A stretch of 64,000 bases of DNA from Streptomyces griseochromogenes (lineage in GTDB: Bacteria > Actinomycetota > Actinomycetes > Streptomycetales > Streptomycetaceae): assembly GCF_001542625.1 (NCBI RefSeq), contig NZ_CP016279.1:6448001-6512000 (forward strand), written 5' to 3'. Position numbers and translations under genes: made by a program. The notes below the pieces were generated by a model. The model saw only the letters and a list, made by a program, of their open reading frames with translations, made no database searches and had not been told where the DNA came from. Below, one piece after another: positions 16,335-24,430 of the stretch; position 1 is the stretch's first letter; every line of letters starts with the position of its first letter.

Positions 16335-18332
16335 ATGAAAGGTCTACCTTTCCGACTCGAAATCATTGAAGCCGACACCAAGTGGATCGTTTCATGCTCT
16401 TCCGAGTGCGGTGAAGCAATGATCCGGACACCTGCCCCTTACTCAGAAAGCGAACTTCAGGCCGCATTGGCCAAGGTGGAGAATTCCCTGACCAAATCGT
16501 ACAGCAAGATTCTGACGCGCGGGTCCACGTCCACAGAGAGACCGGTTCGAGAATTCGGGGAACGCCTCGCCGACACATTGCTCCGCGATGAAATACTGAT
16601 CCAGTTCGACCGATGCAGAAATCTGGCCAAGGCCCAGAGAAAACCGCTTCGCATCCTTTTGCGGACGAACGGTACGCATGTCGACCACATTCCTTGGGAA
16701 TATCTTGTCGACCCTTCCCGGGACGACTATCTCGCCCTTCACATTCCGCTCGTACGTTACCTGCGGATCATGAACCCGGTACCCCCACTGCCCCTCACTC
16801 TCCCACTCCGCGTACTCGGTATCTCGGCCCGCCCGAGTGACCTTCCGGCGCTGGAAGAAGGTCGAGAAAGGGAAAGAATCGCCCAGGTCCTGCAACGGCC
16901 CAGCTCCGACAACGTGGAGGTCCACTGGCTGTCCGGGGACCGCTGGCAGGACCTTGCGAAGGAATTGCGATCCGGCTCCTGGCACGTACTGCACTTCGTC
17001 TGCCACGGCGGGTTCGACGAGGATCGAAATTCGGGATACATCCATCTCTCCGGTGACGATGGGGCGGCAAGGCCACTCCACGCCAATGATTTCGAACGAC
17101 TGATCGCCGACAGCGGTAATCTGCGTCTCATCGTGCTGAACGCTTGTGAATCCGCGGTGAGCAGGTCCGAGGAGGCTTTCAGGAGCACGGCCGCCAATCT
17201 CGTACATGCCGGTGTTCCGGCCGTTGTCGCCATGCAATACGAGATCACCGACGAAGCCGCGCTCATCTTTTCTTCTGCATTCTACGAGCACATCGCCGAT
17301 GGACGTCCGGTCGACAGGGCGGTAACACTCGCTCGCGAAGAAGTGAAGATGCGTCTCGGCAGTCTGGAGTGGGCCACGCCCGTGTTGCTGCTCGCCTCCG
17401 ATGAAACTCAGATCTTCGACCCGAAACCACAGGAGCGGCAGCCTCCCGGGAGTCTCCGATTGCTCGCCGAGGTCGGTTCTTGCAGTCACGTGGCACTGGG
17501 GCCCTCCAACCTGCTGGCGGCGGCCTGCGCCAATGGCGTGGTCCGGATCTTCGACGGAACCGACGGCAGGCCGGTCTCCCAGTGCATGCCCGTGCAGCGC
17601 GAGGAACCCCTGCGCGTCGCCTGGAGTCCCTGGCGACGGCATGTGGCCAGTCGGCACCTGGACGGCACCGTCATCGTCTGGGACCTCCAGACCGAAGTAC
17701 CCGTACGCGTCATCGGTGCCGGAGGACACGACGACGGTCTGGCGTTCAGCGCGAACGGTCGCTGGCTCGCGTTGACCGTCGGGGATCACGTCCACGTCTA
17801 CGACGTGCGGGGTGCCCGGGTACGCGATCTGCCTGTGCGGCCCCCCGAGGAGGCCGGCCCCGGTCGACCGGGGCAGCCCGGAAACCTCGGCCCGATCGCA
17901 TTCGCACCGGGTGACCGGCACGTCGTCGTCGCGTGTGGCGACGGACTGGTCCGGCAGTTGGATGTGCAGGGACGGCTCGTCATGACATGGCCGCACCCCC
18001 AGCCCGTGCTCTCCCTCGCCTTCACCGATGATCTGCTTGCCACAGGTTGCCTGGACGGCCGAGTGCGTCTCTGGTCCTGGGAAGGCCAGCTGCTCCGGCG
18101 CACCGACCACGGGCGACCCGCCACCCAGCTGGCCTTCTCCGCCGGTGTCCGGGCACTCGCAGTGGCTGACGACGAGGGAGTTGTCGCCATCCGAGACCTG
18201 GACACCTGGAAGGCGACCATTGCCGCAAGGCTGGCAAGCCGACCCGTAGGGCTGGCGTTCCTCGAAGGCGGCACGGGACTGGTGACCGGTACCCGCGAGG
18301 GAGTTGTCGAGAGTTGGTCACTGACCGGCTGA
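16335..18332 (+). CDS. CHAT protease fused to WD40 propeller
   Basis: 665 aa. An N-terminal alpha/beta region (1-150) with a LLRTNGTHVDHIPWEYL segment leads into a CHAT caspase-clan domain at about 150-355. The catalytic pair is His224 in FVCHGGFDE and Cys271 in LNACESAV, followed by VPAVVAMQYEITDEAA, the usual CHAT end block. From about 370 to 665 there are weak WD40 repeats (for example HLDGTVIVWDLQ, CLDGRVRLWSW), enough for one propeller. No signal peptide or membrane span, so it is cytoplasmic. GGAGG about 8 bases before ATG 16335 sets the start. The first part is noticeably lower in GC than its neighbours. In CHAT proteins the protease cleaves partner proteins after a trigger; the propeller would sense or dock the trigger. 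Confidence 0.9.
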   Translation: MKGLPFRLEIIEADTKWIVSCSSECGEAMIRTPAPYSESELQAALAKVENSLTKSYSKILTRGSTSTERPVREFGERLADTLLRDEILIQFDRCRNLAKAQRKPLRILLRTNGTHVDHIPWEYLVDPSRDDYLALHIPLVRYLRIMNPVPPLPLTLPLRVLGISARPSDLPALEEGRERERIAQVLQRPSSDNVEVHWLSGDRWQDLAKELRSGSWHVLHFVCHGGFDEDRNSGYIHLSGDDGAARPLHANDFERLIADSGNLRLIVLNACESAVSRSEEAFRSTAANLVHAGVPAVVAMQYEITDEAALIFSSAFYEHIADGRPVDRAVTLAREEVKMRLGSLEWATPVLLLASDETQIFDPKPQERQPPGSLRLLAEVGSCSHVALGPSNLLAAACANGVVRIFDGTDGRPVSQCMPVQREEPLRVAWSPWRRHVASRHLDGTVIVWDLQTEVPVRVIGAGGHDDGLAFSANGRWLALTVGDHVHVYDVRGARVRDLPVRPPEEAGPGRPGQPGNLGPIAFAPGDRHVVVACGDGLVRQLDVQGRLVMTWPHPQPVLSLAFTDDLLATGCLDGRVRLWSWEGQLLRRTDHGRPATQLAFSAGVRALAVADDEGVVAIRDLDTWKATIAARLASRPVGLAFLEGGTGLVTGTREGVVESWSLTG

Positions 18333-18354
18333 TGGTCGCGGAAGGAGGCGTGTC

Positions 18355-18786
18355 ATGGCGGATCCCGAGGTCGAGATCTTCTGGCCCGCATCGCTCCCGA
18401 CCACGGGAGCCGCTCAGGGGCAGGAGCTGTTGCGCCAAGCCGGAATCGACAGCGAATGCTTGCTGATGCCGACGCGGAGAGGCGCAGTCGACGTCGTGCA
18501 GGTGCTCGTCACGTCCGCTGTCCTGGAGCCCTTTCTCCACACGTTGTTTCAGAGAGTCGCCGAAGAGACCCACCACGGGCTGAGGGCGTTCGTGGACCGA
18601 CTGCTGAGACGCCCACCGGAAGACTCCACGGCACCGACGAGCGTGGTTTTCGAATTGCCGACAGGTGGTCGGGTCACTTTCACCGACGGCCTACCGGAGG
18701 AGGCATACAAACAAGCCGTCGGTCTGGATGCCCGTAACGCACGGTGGACCTGGGATCCGCAGCGCGCTCTGTGGACCCCTGCCTGA
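18355..18786 (+). CDS. Unrecognised 143-aa partner of the CHAT-WD40 protein
   Basis: Starts 22 bases after the CHAT-WD40 stop with GGAGG before the ATG. I do not recognise the family. It has no signal peptide. The order is a short strand (VEIFW), a helix, a strand pair, a hydrophobic segment running into a long amphipathic helix (VVQVLVTSAVLEPFLHTLFQ and on to about residue 85), then a strand hairpin (SVVFELPTGGRVTFTDG), a final helix and a Trp-rich tail. This order resembles the EACC1 protein at 37918, which also has a hydrophobic stretch, a long helix and a strand hairpin. It may therefore be an effector-associated small component, but that is inference from layout only. Confidence 0.6.
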   Translation: MADPEVEIFWPASLPTTGAAQGQELLRQAGIDSECLLMPTRRGAVDVVQVLVTSAVLEPFLHTLFQRVAEETHHGLRAFVDRLLRRPPEDSTAPTSVVFELPTGGRVTFTDGLPEEAYKQAVGLDARNARWTWDPQRALWTPA

Positions 18787-18810
18787 AATCCAGAACCGGA
18801 GGAAGGCGAC

Positions 18811-19233
18811 ATGTCGAACAAGCAGCAACCGCCGCCCGATGACGAGGACTGGGGACCGCATACTCCTTGGCAGGATCCTTCCATACCTCCGATTCAGCAG
18901 CCGCCCCCCTCACCACCGCGGCCGCAGCCGCAGCCGCAGGGGTGGCAAGGACAACTTCCAAGGCAGACACTCGTTCTCCAGACCTATATGGTGCCTGCCG
19001 TCCTCGTCACACTCTTCTGCTTCCTCCCGACCGGAATCGCCGCCATCGTCTTCGCGTCGCAAGCCTCGTCCAAGGGCAATGTGGGTGACTTCGAGGGAGC
19101 CACCCAGGCGTCGCAGAAGGCCCGGCTCTACGTCATCGTGAGCCTGCTGGCCGGCCTGGCCTTCTGGGTGATCGTGCTGGCGATCAGCCTGTCCACCTCC
19201 TCCACCACCACCAGCTCCATGCCGGCGCCATGA
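18811..19233 (+). CDS. CD225/dispanin-like membrane protein with Pro-rich head
   Basis: 140 aa. Residues 1-50 are disordered and rich in Pro, Gln and Trp (PPPSPPRPQPQPQ). Two membrane segments follow at about 57-80 and 108-130. Between them is the CD225/dispanin loop pattern FCFLPTGIAAIVFASQASSKG with the GDFEGATQASQKAR helix. This matches the bacterial interferon-induced transmembrane-like family. AGGAAGG precedes the ATG. The last four bases are shared with the DUF2752 gene start (ATGA), showing translational coupling. It would give the cytoplasmic CHAT system a membrane partner, with the Pro-rich head as a docking arm; this role is inferred from position. Confidence 0.85.
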   Translation: MSNKQQPPPDDEDWGPHTPWQDPSIPPIQQPPPSPPRPQPQPQGWQGQLPRQTLVLQTYMVPAVLVTLFCFLPTGIAAIVFASQASSKGNVGDFEGATQASQKARLYVIVSLLAGLAFWVIVLAISLSTSSTTTSSMPAP

Positions 19234-19658
19234 GTTCGCTCGACGCCCCGAACCGGACGGCGAACGGGCGCCCCGATACCAGAGTTCGCCGCGACGCCTG
19301 GCTCGCCGCGGGGCTCATCGGGATGGTCACCGTCGTCACGGCACTGGTGGATCCCGCCCGCCCCGGTCGATACCCTCCCTGCCCGTTCCGGGCTCTCACG
19401 GGTTTCGACTGTCCGGGTTGCGGCAGCCTCCGGGCGCTGCATCAACTCACTCACGGCCATCTGATGACCGCGATCGACTACAACCTGCTCCTCGTCGCTT
19501 TCCTGCCCTGTGCCGCTTTCATATGGCTGCGCACTGTCACCGGCAGGACCGGTCGGCGGATTCTCCCTGCCTGGCTGGGCTACGCGGCGATCACGCTCCT
19601 CGTCGTGTGGACCGTCGTCCGCAATCTTCCCGTGCTCGGAGGGATGTTGCGGTCCTGA
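19230..19658 (+). CDS. DUF2752 membrane protein
   Basis: 142 aa starting inside the stop of the dispanin gene (ATGA overlap). It has the DUF2752 signature CPFRALTGFDCPGCGSLRAL at residues about 51-70, with two Cys-containing turns, then membrane segments at 25-43, 87-104 and 115-135. Its function is unknown; in bacteria it often sits beside CD225/dispanin or TM2 genes. It closes the four-gene cassette; the universal stress gene follows convergently. Confidence 0.88.
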   Translation: MSSLDAPNRTANGRPDTRVRRDAWLAAGLIGMVTVVTALVDPARPGRYPPCPFRALTGFDCPGCGSLRALHQLTHGHLMTAIDYNLLLVAFLPCAAFIWLRTVTGRTGRRILPAWLGYAAITLLVVWTVVRNLPVLGGMLRS

Positions 19659-19689
19659 CCTGCCCTCTGACCACCGCTCGCGGCCGCGG

Positions 19690-20619
19690 TCAGAGGGTGG
19701 ATCGCGGGGTGTCTTGCGTCGACGGCGGCGGTACCACCGCGACCGGGCTCGCCGCGTGCAGCAGGACGGCCTGGGTGACCGAGCCCATCATGCGGGCGGG
19801 GGCGAGCAGGCGCCGTCGGTGGCGGCCGACGACGACCAGCTCGGCGTCCTTGGACGCGGCGACGAGGTGACCGGCCGCGTCTCCGGGCAGGGCCTCCACG
19901 TCGGCACGCACACCGGGGTGGCGCTCGCGCTGCGGGGCGAGGAAGCCCTCGGCGAGGGAGCGGGTCTCGCTCTCGACGGCGTCCCGGTCGATCGGCGGCG
20001 GCACCAGCCGGCCGGGGGCGGACCAGGTCTGCACCGGCCACGGGTAGGCGGCGATCACCTGGACGCGGGCTTCGCGCAGGGCGGCCTCGGTGAACGCGAA
20101 GTCGAGGGTGCCCTCGTCGGGAGTGTCGGCGTGCACGCCGACGACCACCCGGGGCCCGGGCTCGGCGGGGCCGTCCCCGTGAACCTCGCGGCCGGGCCGG
20201 GGCACGACGACCACCGGGCACGCGGCGTCGCGCGCGGCGGCCAGGCCGTTCGAGCCGAGCAGCAGGCTGGCGAAACCGCCGCGGCCGCGTGAGCCGAGGA
20301 CCAACAGCCGGGCGTCCGCGCCGAGTTCGGGCAGCACCGCGCCCGGAACGCCCTCCAGGGCGACATACTCCACGGTGGGCGTGGCCCGGTGCTCGACGCG
20401 GTCCCGCAGCAGGGCGCGCACCTCGTCGAGCACCGGGTCGCCCTCCACGTCGGGCGGCCCGGCGACGAGCACGTCGGCCTGTCCCCAGGCGGCGTACTGC
20501 CGTACGTGCACCACCCGCAGCTCGGCCGCGCGTCGGCGGGCGGCGTCCAGGGCCCATTCCAGGGCCCGCCGGCTGTCCTCGGAACCGTCGACCGCGGCGA
20601 TGACCGGCGCACTGCTCAT
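19690..20619 (-). CDS. Universal stress protein, two Usp domains
   Basis: 309 aa. Two tandem Usp domains at about 5-140 and 155-300. The first has the ATP-binding block GSRGRGGFASLLLGSNG; the second has the more degenerate VGRHRRRLLAPARMMGSVTQ, so the second site may still bind nucleotide but is less canonical. The protein is cytoplasmic and typically induced by energy or redox stress. Single gene with its own promoter region to the right. Confidence 0.92.
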   Translation of the reverse strand: MSSAPVIAAVDGSEDSRRALEWALDAARRRAAELRVVHVRQYAAWGQADVLVAGPPDVEGDPVLDEVRALLRDRVEHRATPTVEYVALEGVPGAVLPELGADARLLVLGSRGRGGFASLLLGSNGLAAARDAACPVVVVPRPGREVHGDGPAEPGPRVVVGVHADTPDEGTLDFAFTEAALREARVQVIAAYPWPVQTWSAPGRLVPPPIDRDAVESETRSLAEGFLAPQRERHPGVRADVEALPGDAAGHLVAASKDAELVVVGRHRRRLLAPARMMGSVTQAVLLHAASPVAVVPPPSTQDTPRSTL

Positions 20620-20773
20620 CTTTCCTCACTTCCGGAACACGACTTCTCCGTGCCGGGGCCAGCCTCGCTCAGGCGTGGGCCCCGGCAGGGCGCTGTTGAT
20701 CGCGTGTCCGGAAACCCGCTCGCAACACCCCCGGATCGGCTCCCGATGCCGGGTGTGCCGGAGGCGAGGGTGC

Positions 20774-21016
20774 TCAGGTCAGGTCGAACTCGCCCTCCCG
20801 TGCGCCGGAGACGAAGGCACCCCATTCCGCCGGGGTGAAGATCAAGGAAGGGCTTTGCGGGCGCTCGCTGTTGCGCATCGCGATGAATCCCTCGACAAAG
20901 GCGATCTGGACATCGCCCAGCCCTCGGCTGCTGGACTGCCACTCGGCCTTGCTGAGGTCCAGCTCCGGCTTGTCCCAGCCCGCGAGCGGCTGCTGCTGGG
21001 TGGTGGTCTCGGCCAC
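20774..21016 (-). CDS. DUF397 protein, orphan
   Basis: 80 aa with the DUF397 core LDLSKAEWQSSS, VEGFIAMRNSERP and LIFTPAEWGAFVSGAREGEFD. DUF397 proteins in Streptomyces usually follow an XRE/Scr1-type helix-turn-helix gene and act as its small partner (the BldB/WhiJ-like group). No such regulator lies next to it here, so it is an orphan copy. GGGAGGAGCACGG precedes the ATG. Confidence 0.88.
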   Translation of the reverse strand: MAETTTQQQPLAGWDKPELDLSKAEWQSSSRGLGDVQIAFVEGFIAMRNSERPQSPSLIFTPAEWGAFVSGAREGEFDLT

Positions 21017-21098
21017 GTCCGTGCTCCTCCCGGTTCGTCGTCCGCGGTCAGCCTAGCGAGCGGTTCCGACGGCGGACAGGCCGTGTCGGGAGGACCTT

Positions 21099-22265
21099 TC
21101 AGGAGCCGGGGGGCTGTGATCCCACGAGCCACATGGAGAAGAACTGGGATCCGCCGCCGTAGGCGTGTCCGAGCACCTTGCGGGCGCCGTCCACCTGGTG
21201 TTCCCCGGCCAGGCCCCGCACTTGGAGGGCGGCCTCGGCGAAACGGATCATGCCGGAGGCGCCGATGGGGTTGGTGGACAGCACGCCGCCCGACATGTTG
21301 ACGGGCAGGTCGCCGTCCAGTTCGGTCACCCCGGACTCGGTGAGCTTCCAGCCCTCGCCCTCCTCGGCGAAGCCGAGGTTCTCCAGCCACATGGGCTCGT
21401 ACCAGGAGAACGGCACGTACATCTCGACGGCGTCGATGTCCCGGCGTGGATCGGCGATGCCGGCCTGCCGGTAGACGTCGGCGGCGCAGTCCTTGCCTGC
21501 CTGCGGGGAGACGAAGTCCTTGCCTGCGAAGAGGGTCGGCTCGCTGCGCATGGCGCCGCCGAGCATCCAGGCGGGCGGCCGGGGCGCGCGAGCGGCCCCG
21601 GCGCGGTCGGTGAGGACCATGGCGCAGGCGCCGTCGGAGGACGGGCAGGTCTCGGAGTAGCGGATCGGGTCCCACAGCATGGGCGAGGCCTGGACCTTCT
21701 CCAGGGTGATGTCGTGCTCGTGGAGGTGGGCACAGGGGTTCTTCAGGGCGTTGCGCCGGTCCTTGTAGGCGACGAGGGAGCCGACGGTGTCGGGAGCGCC
21801 GCTGCGCCGCATGTAGGCGCGCACGTGCGGGGCGAAGAAGCCGCCCGCCCCGGCGAGCAGCGGCTGCTGGAAGGGGATCGGCAGGGACAGGCCCCACATG
21901 GCGTTGGACTCGGACTGTTTTTCGAAGGCGAGGGTGAGGACCGTGCCGTGGACGCGGGCCGCGACCAGGTTGGCCGCGACCAGTGCGGTGGATCCCCCGA
22001 CGGAGCCGGCGGTGTGCACCCGGAGCATCGGTTTGCCCACCGCGCCGAGGGCGTCGGCGAGGTACAGCTCGGGCATCATCACGCCCTCGAAGAAGTCGGG
22101 CGCCTTGCCGATGACGACGGCGTCGACATCGGCCCAGGTCAGCTCCGCGTCCTGGAGCGCGCGCAGGGCGGCCTCGCGGACGAGTCCGGCGATCGACACG
22201 TCCCGGCGGGCGGCCACGTGTTTGGTCTGGCCGATGCCTACGACGGCCACGGGCTCCTTGCTCAT
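21099..22265 (-). CDS. Thiolase-fold lipid-transfer protein, Ltp3/Ltp-like
   Basis: 388 aa, SCP2-thiolase-like fold. The position that normally holds the nucleophilic Cys (NCSTGSTAL type) reads HTAGSVGGSTAL at residues 84-95, so the catalytic Cys is absent. The C-terminal GHPxGATG block reads STNPIGASG, with Asn for His. CPSSDGACAMVL near 200 is conserved. Loss of the Cys argues against ordinary thiolysis and for the retro-aldol activity known for Ltp2-type proteins that pair with DUF35 partners. It is the last gene of a coupled run: its ATG overlaps the stop of the preceding thiolase gene by four bases. Confidence 0.85.
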   Translation of the reverse strand: MSKEPVAVVGIGQTKHVAARRDVSIAGLVREAALRALQDAELTWADVDAVVIGKAPDFFEGVMMPELYLADALGAVGKPMLRVHTAGSVGGSTALVAANLVAARVHGTVLTLAFEKQSESNAMWGLSLPIPFQQPLLAGAGGFFAPHVRAYMRRSGAPDTVGSLVAYKDRRNALKNPCAHLHEHDITLEKVQASPMLWDPIRYSETCPSSDGACAMVLTDRAGAARAPRPPAWMLGGAMRSEPTLFAGKDFVSPQAGKDCAADVYRQAGIADPRRDIDAVEMYVPFSWYEPMWLENLGFAEEGEGWKLTESGVTELDGDLPVNMSGGVLSTNPIGASGMIRFAEAALQVRGLAGEHQVDGARKVLGHAYGGGSQFFSMWLVGSQPPGS

Positions 22266-23311
22266 CGCGGATCCCCTTCGAGTACGGCGACCAGGTTCTG
22301 CTGCAGGCAGGGGCCGGAGGTGGCGTGGGCGAGGGCACGGTCGGACTCGCCGCGGTGGATGCGGGCGGCGGCCTCGCCGATGCGGATGAGTCCGGCGGCC
22401 ATGACGGGATGGGCGGCGAGTGCGCCGCCGGAGGGGTTGACGCGGACGCCGTCGCCGAGCCGGAGCGCCTTGCGCAGCACGACCTCCTGGGCGCTGAACG
22501 GCGCGTGCAGCTCGGCGGTGTCGACGGGACCTTCGAACGCGCCCGCCTTCTCCGCGGCCAGCCGGGTGGAGGGCGAGTCGGTGAGGTCGCGCACGCCCAG
22601 GGCGTGGGCCTCGATGCGGTGGTCGATGCCGCGGATCCAGGCGGGCCGCTCGCACAGTTCCCGGGCCCGCTCCCCCGCCGCGAGGACCACGGCGGCGGCG
22701 CCGTCGCCGATGGGCGGGCAGTCGCCGGTGCGCAGGGGCCGTACGACGTAGTCGCCCTGGGGCACCCGGCCGGCGAGCTGTGCGTGGGGGTTGGCGGCGG
22801 CATCGGCCCTGCTGCGGGCTCCTACGGCGGCGAGCGCGGGCTCGTCGGTGTCCCCGGCGTCGATGAGGGCCTGTGCCTGGAGGGCGGCCAGAGCGACGGC
22901 GTCGGGCCACAGCGGGGCCACGTAGTACGGGTCGAGCTGCCGGGTCAGCACGTCGCGCACCGAGCCCGGTGAGCACTTGCCGTAGGAGTAGACGAGCGCG
23001 GTGTCCGCGTCGCCGGTGAGCAGCTTGGTCCATGCCTCGTACAGCGCCCAGGCGCCGTCCATCTCCACGTGCGACTCGGAGATCGGCGGCCAGGCGCCGA
23101 CGCCGTCCAGGGCGAGGGTGAAGGAGAAGGCGCGGCCGGCGAGGTAGTCGCTGGAGCCGGAGCAGGTGAAGCCGATGTCGGCGGTCTTGAGGCCGGTCCG
23201 GTCCAGGACCTCGTGCAGGACCGGCATGAGCATCTCGACCTCGGAGGACTCCTCGGTGGAGCGCCGGTGGTCGGTCTGGGCGAAGGCGACGACCGCGATC
23301 TCCCGTGTCAC
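22262..23311 (-). CDS. Thiolase-fold lipid-transfer protein, Ltp4-like
   Basis: 349 aa from GTG 23311, overlapping the preceding DUF35 gene by four bases (GTGA) and the next thiolase gene by four (ATGA). The nucleophile region reads SESHVEMDGAWALYEA at residues 78-93, again with no catalytic Cys. GDGAAAVVLA and NPSGGALAAHPVMAAGL are the usual late thiolase blocks. Two Cys-less thiolase-fold subunits together with a DUF35 subunit suggest one hetero-complex acting on an acyl-CoA. Mycobacterial Rv3521-Rv3522 (ltp4)-Rv3523 (ltp3) have the same order. Confidence 0.85.
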   Translation of the reverse strand: MTREIAVVAFAQTDHRRSTEESSEVEMLMPVLHEVLDRTGLKTADIGFTCSGSSDYLAGRAFSFTLALDGVGAWPPISESHVEMDGAWALYEAWTKLLTGDADTALVYSYGKCSPGSVRDVLTRQLDPYYVAPLWPDAVALAALQAQALIDAGDTDEPALAAVGARSRADAAANPHAQLAGRVPQGDYVVRPLRTGDCPPIGDGAAAVVLAAGERARELCERPAWIRGIDHRIEAHALGVRDLTDSPSTRLAAEKAGAFEGPVDTAELHAPFSAQEVVLRKALRLGDGVRVNPSGGALAAHPVMAAGLIRIGEAAARIHRGESDRALAHATSGPCLQQNLVAVLEGDPR

Positions 23312-24249
23312 AGCAGCTCCTTGTAGGTGTCGTAGTCGGCGTCGGGTTCGCCGGTGGGCCGGTAGTGATCGGGGTAGCGGGCTCCTTGCGTCCACACCGG
23401 CTCGACCCTCAGGCCCATGCGCACCTCGTCGTAGGGGATGCCGCCGATCCGGGCGTGCAGGGCGAGGTCCGCGCCGTCGAGGGCGATGTGGGCGTAGACG
23501 TAGGGCACCTCGATGTCCAGGTTCTTGGCCTTGATGTTGACGATGCAGTAGGTGGTCACTGTGCCTCGGGGACCCACCTCGACGTGTTCCGCTGTGGCGA
23601 CGCCACATGTGGGGCAGGCACCCCTCGGGGGGACGTACACCTTGCGGCAGGAGGGGCAGCGCTCGCCGACGGTGCGCTGTTCGGAGAGGGCGTCGATGTA
23701 GTCGGCCTGGGCGCGGCCGGGCGAGTAGGTGTAGTCGAGCCGGGCGGGGGTGACGATCCCGGTCAGCGGGTTCTCGAACTCGCCCGTGTGGCCGCCCGGT
23801 TGTTCCGGTTGCCCGTCGTAGGGCTCGAAGCAGGCGATGTCGGTGATGGCGCCGGTGCGTTCGCCGGCCCACCGGATCCGCACCCGCATGCCGGTGCGGA
23901 CGGCGTCGGGGCCCGGGGCGTCCAGGGCGTGCAGCAGGGCGGTGTCGGCGCCGTCGAGCCGGACCAGGACCCAGGCGAAGGGGGTGGCGAGCGGCTGGCC
24001 GCGGCGTGGCTCGTGGTTCCAGGCCCAGGTGGTGACCGTGCCTGTGGCGGCGACCTCGACGAGGTCGCGGATCTCCTCGGAGGTGACGGGGTCGTACTCC
24101 ACGGGCGGGACGAGGGTACGGCCGTCGCCGGTCTTCACGCCGAGGACGACGCGTTCGCGCAGACCGGTGAGGAAGGCGCTTTGGACCGGGCCGAGGGAGC
24201 GGGTGAAGGGGAACTCCACGACGAGGGGCGCTTTGAGGACTTCGGGCAT
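23308..24249 (-). CDS. DUF35 OB-fold/Zn-ribbon acyl-CoA binding protein
   Basis: 313 aa. A zinc ribbon, CPSCRKVYVPPRGACPTCG, at about residues 197-215 is followed by an OB-fold (GTVTTYCIVNIKAKNLDIEVPYVYAHIALDG). Another OB-like half precedes it (GTVTTWAWNHEPRRGQPLATPFAWVLVRLDG), so this is a two-OB version. DUF35 proteins bind acyl-CoA and activate partner thiolase-fold aldolases. GGAGG lies 10 bases before ATG 24249; a longer upstream frame is rejected. It heads the DUF35-thiolase-thiolase transcript. Confidence 0.88.
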   Translation of the reverse strand: MPEVLKAPLVVEFPFTRSLGPVQSAFLTGLRERVVLGVKTGDGRTLVPPVEYDPVTSEEIRDLVEVAATGTVTTWAWNHEPRRGQPLATPFAWVLVRLDGADTALLHALDAPGPDAVRTGMRVRIRWAGERTGAITDIACFEPYDGQPEQPGGHTGEFENPLTGIVTPARLDYTYSPGRAQADYIDALSEQRTVGERCPSCRKVYVPPRGACPTCGVATAEHVEVGPRGTVTTYCIVNIKAKNLDIEVPYVYAHIALDGADLALHARIGGIPYDEVRMGLRVEPVWTQGARYPDHYRPTGEPDADYDTYKELL

Positions 24250-24341
24250 CGGGAACTTGCCTCCTTCGAGCAAGGTCGGTGACGTCGCGCCCCATGGGGG
24301 CGCGGGGCTGTATCGATGTGCGGCTCCGCCGCGATGGAGGT

Positions 24342-24378
24342 CCCCCCGGGTTCGAGCGAAGCCGAGAACTTGGGGGAG
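24342..24378. repeat. REP-like palindrome, intergenic copy
   Basis: Same element as at 10119: core TTCGAGCGAAGCCGAGAA between arms CCCCCGGG and TTGGGGG. Stem bases differ from the other copy but remain paired. It sits in the 181-base gap between the enoyl-CoA hydratase stop and the DUF35 start and may act as a terminator or mRNA 3' stabiliser. Confidence 0.75.
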
Positions 24379-24430
24379 CGACCAGCCACGCACGGCCCGC
24401 AGTGTCCGAACCGCGCCTGCGAGCGGAGCG

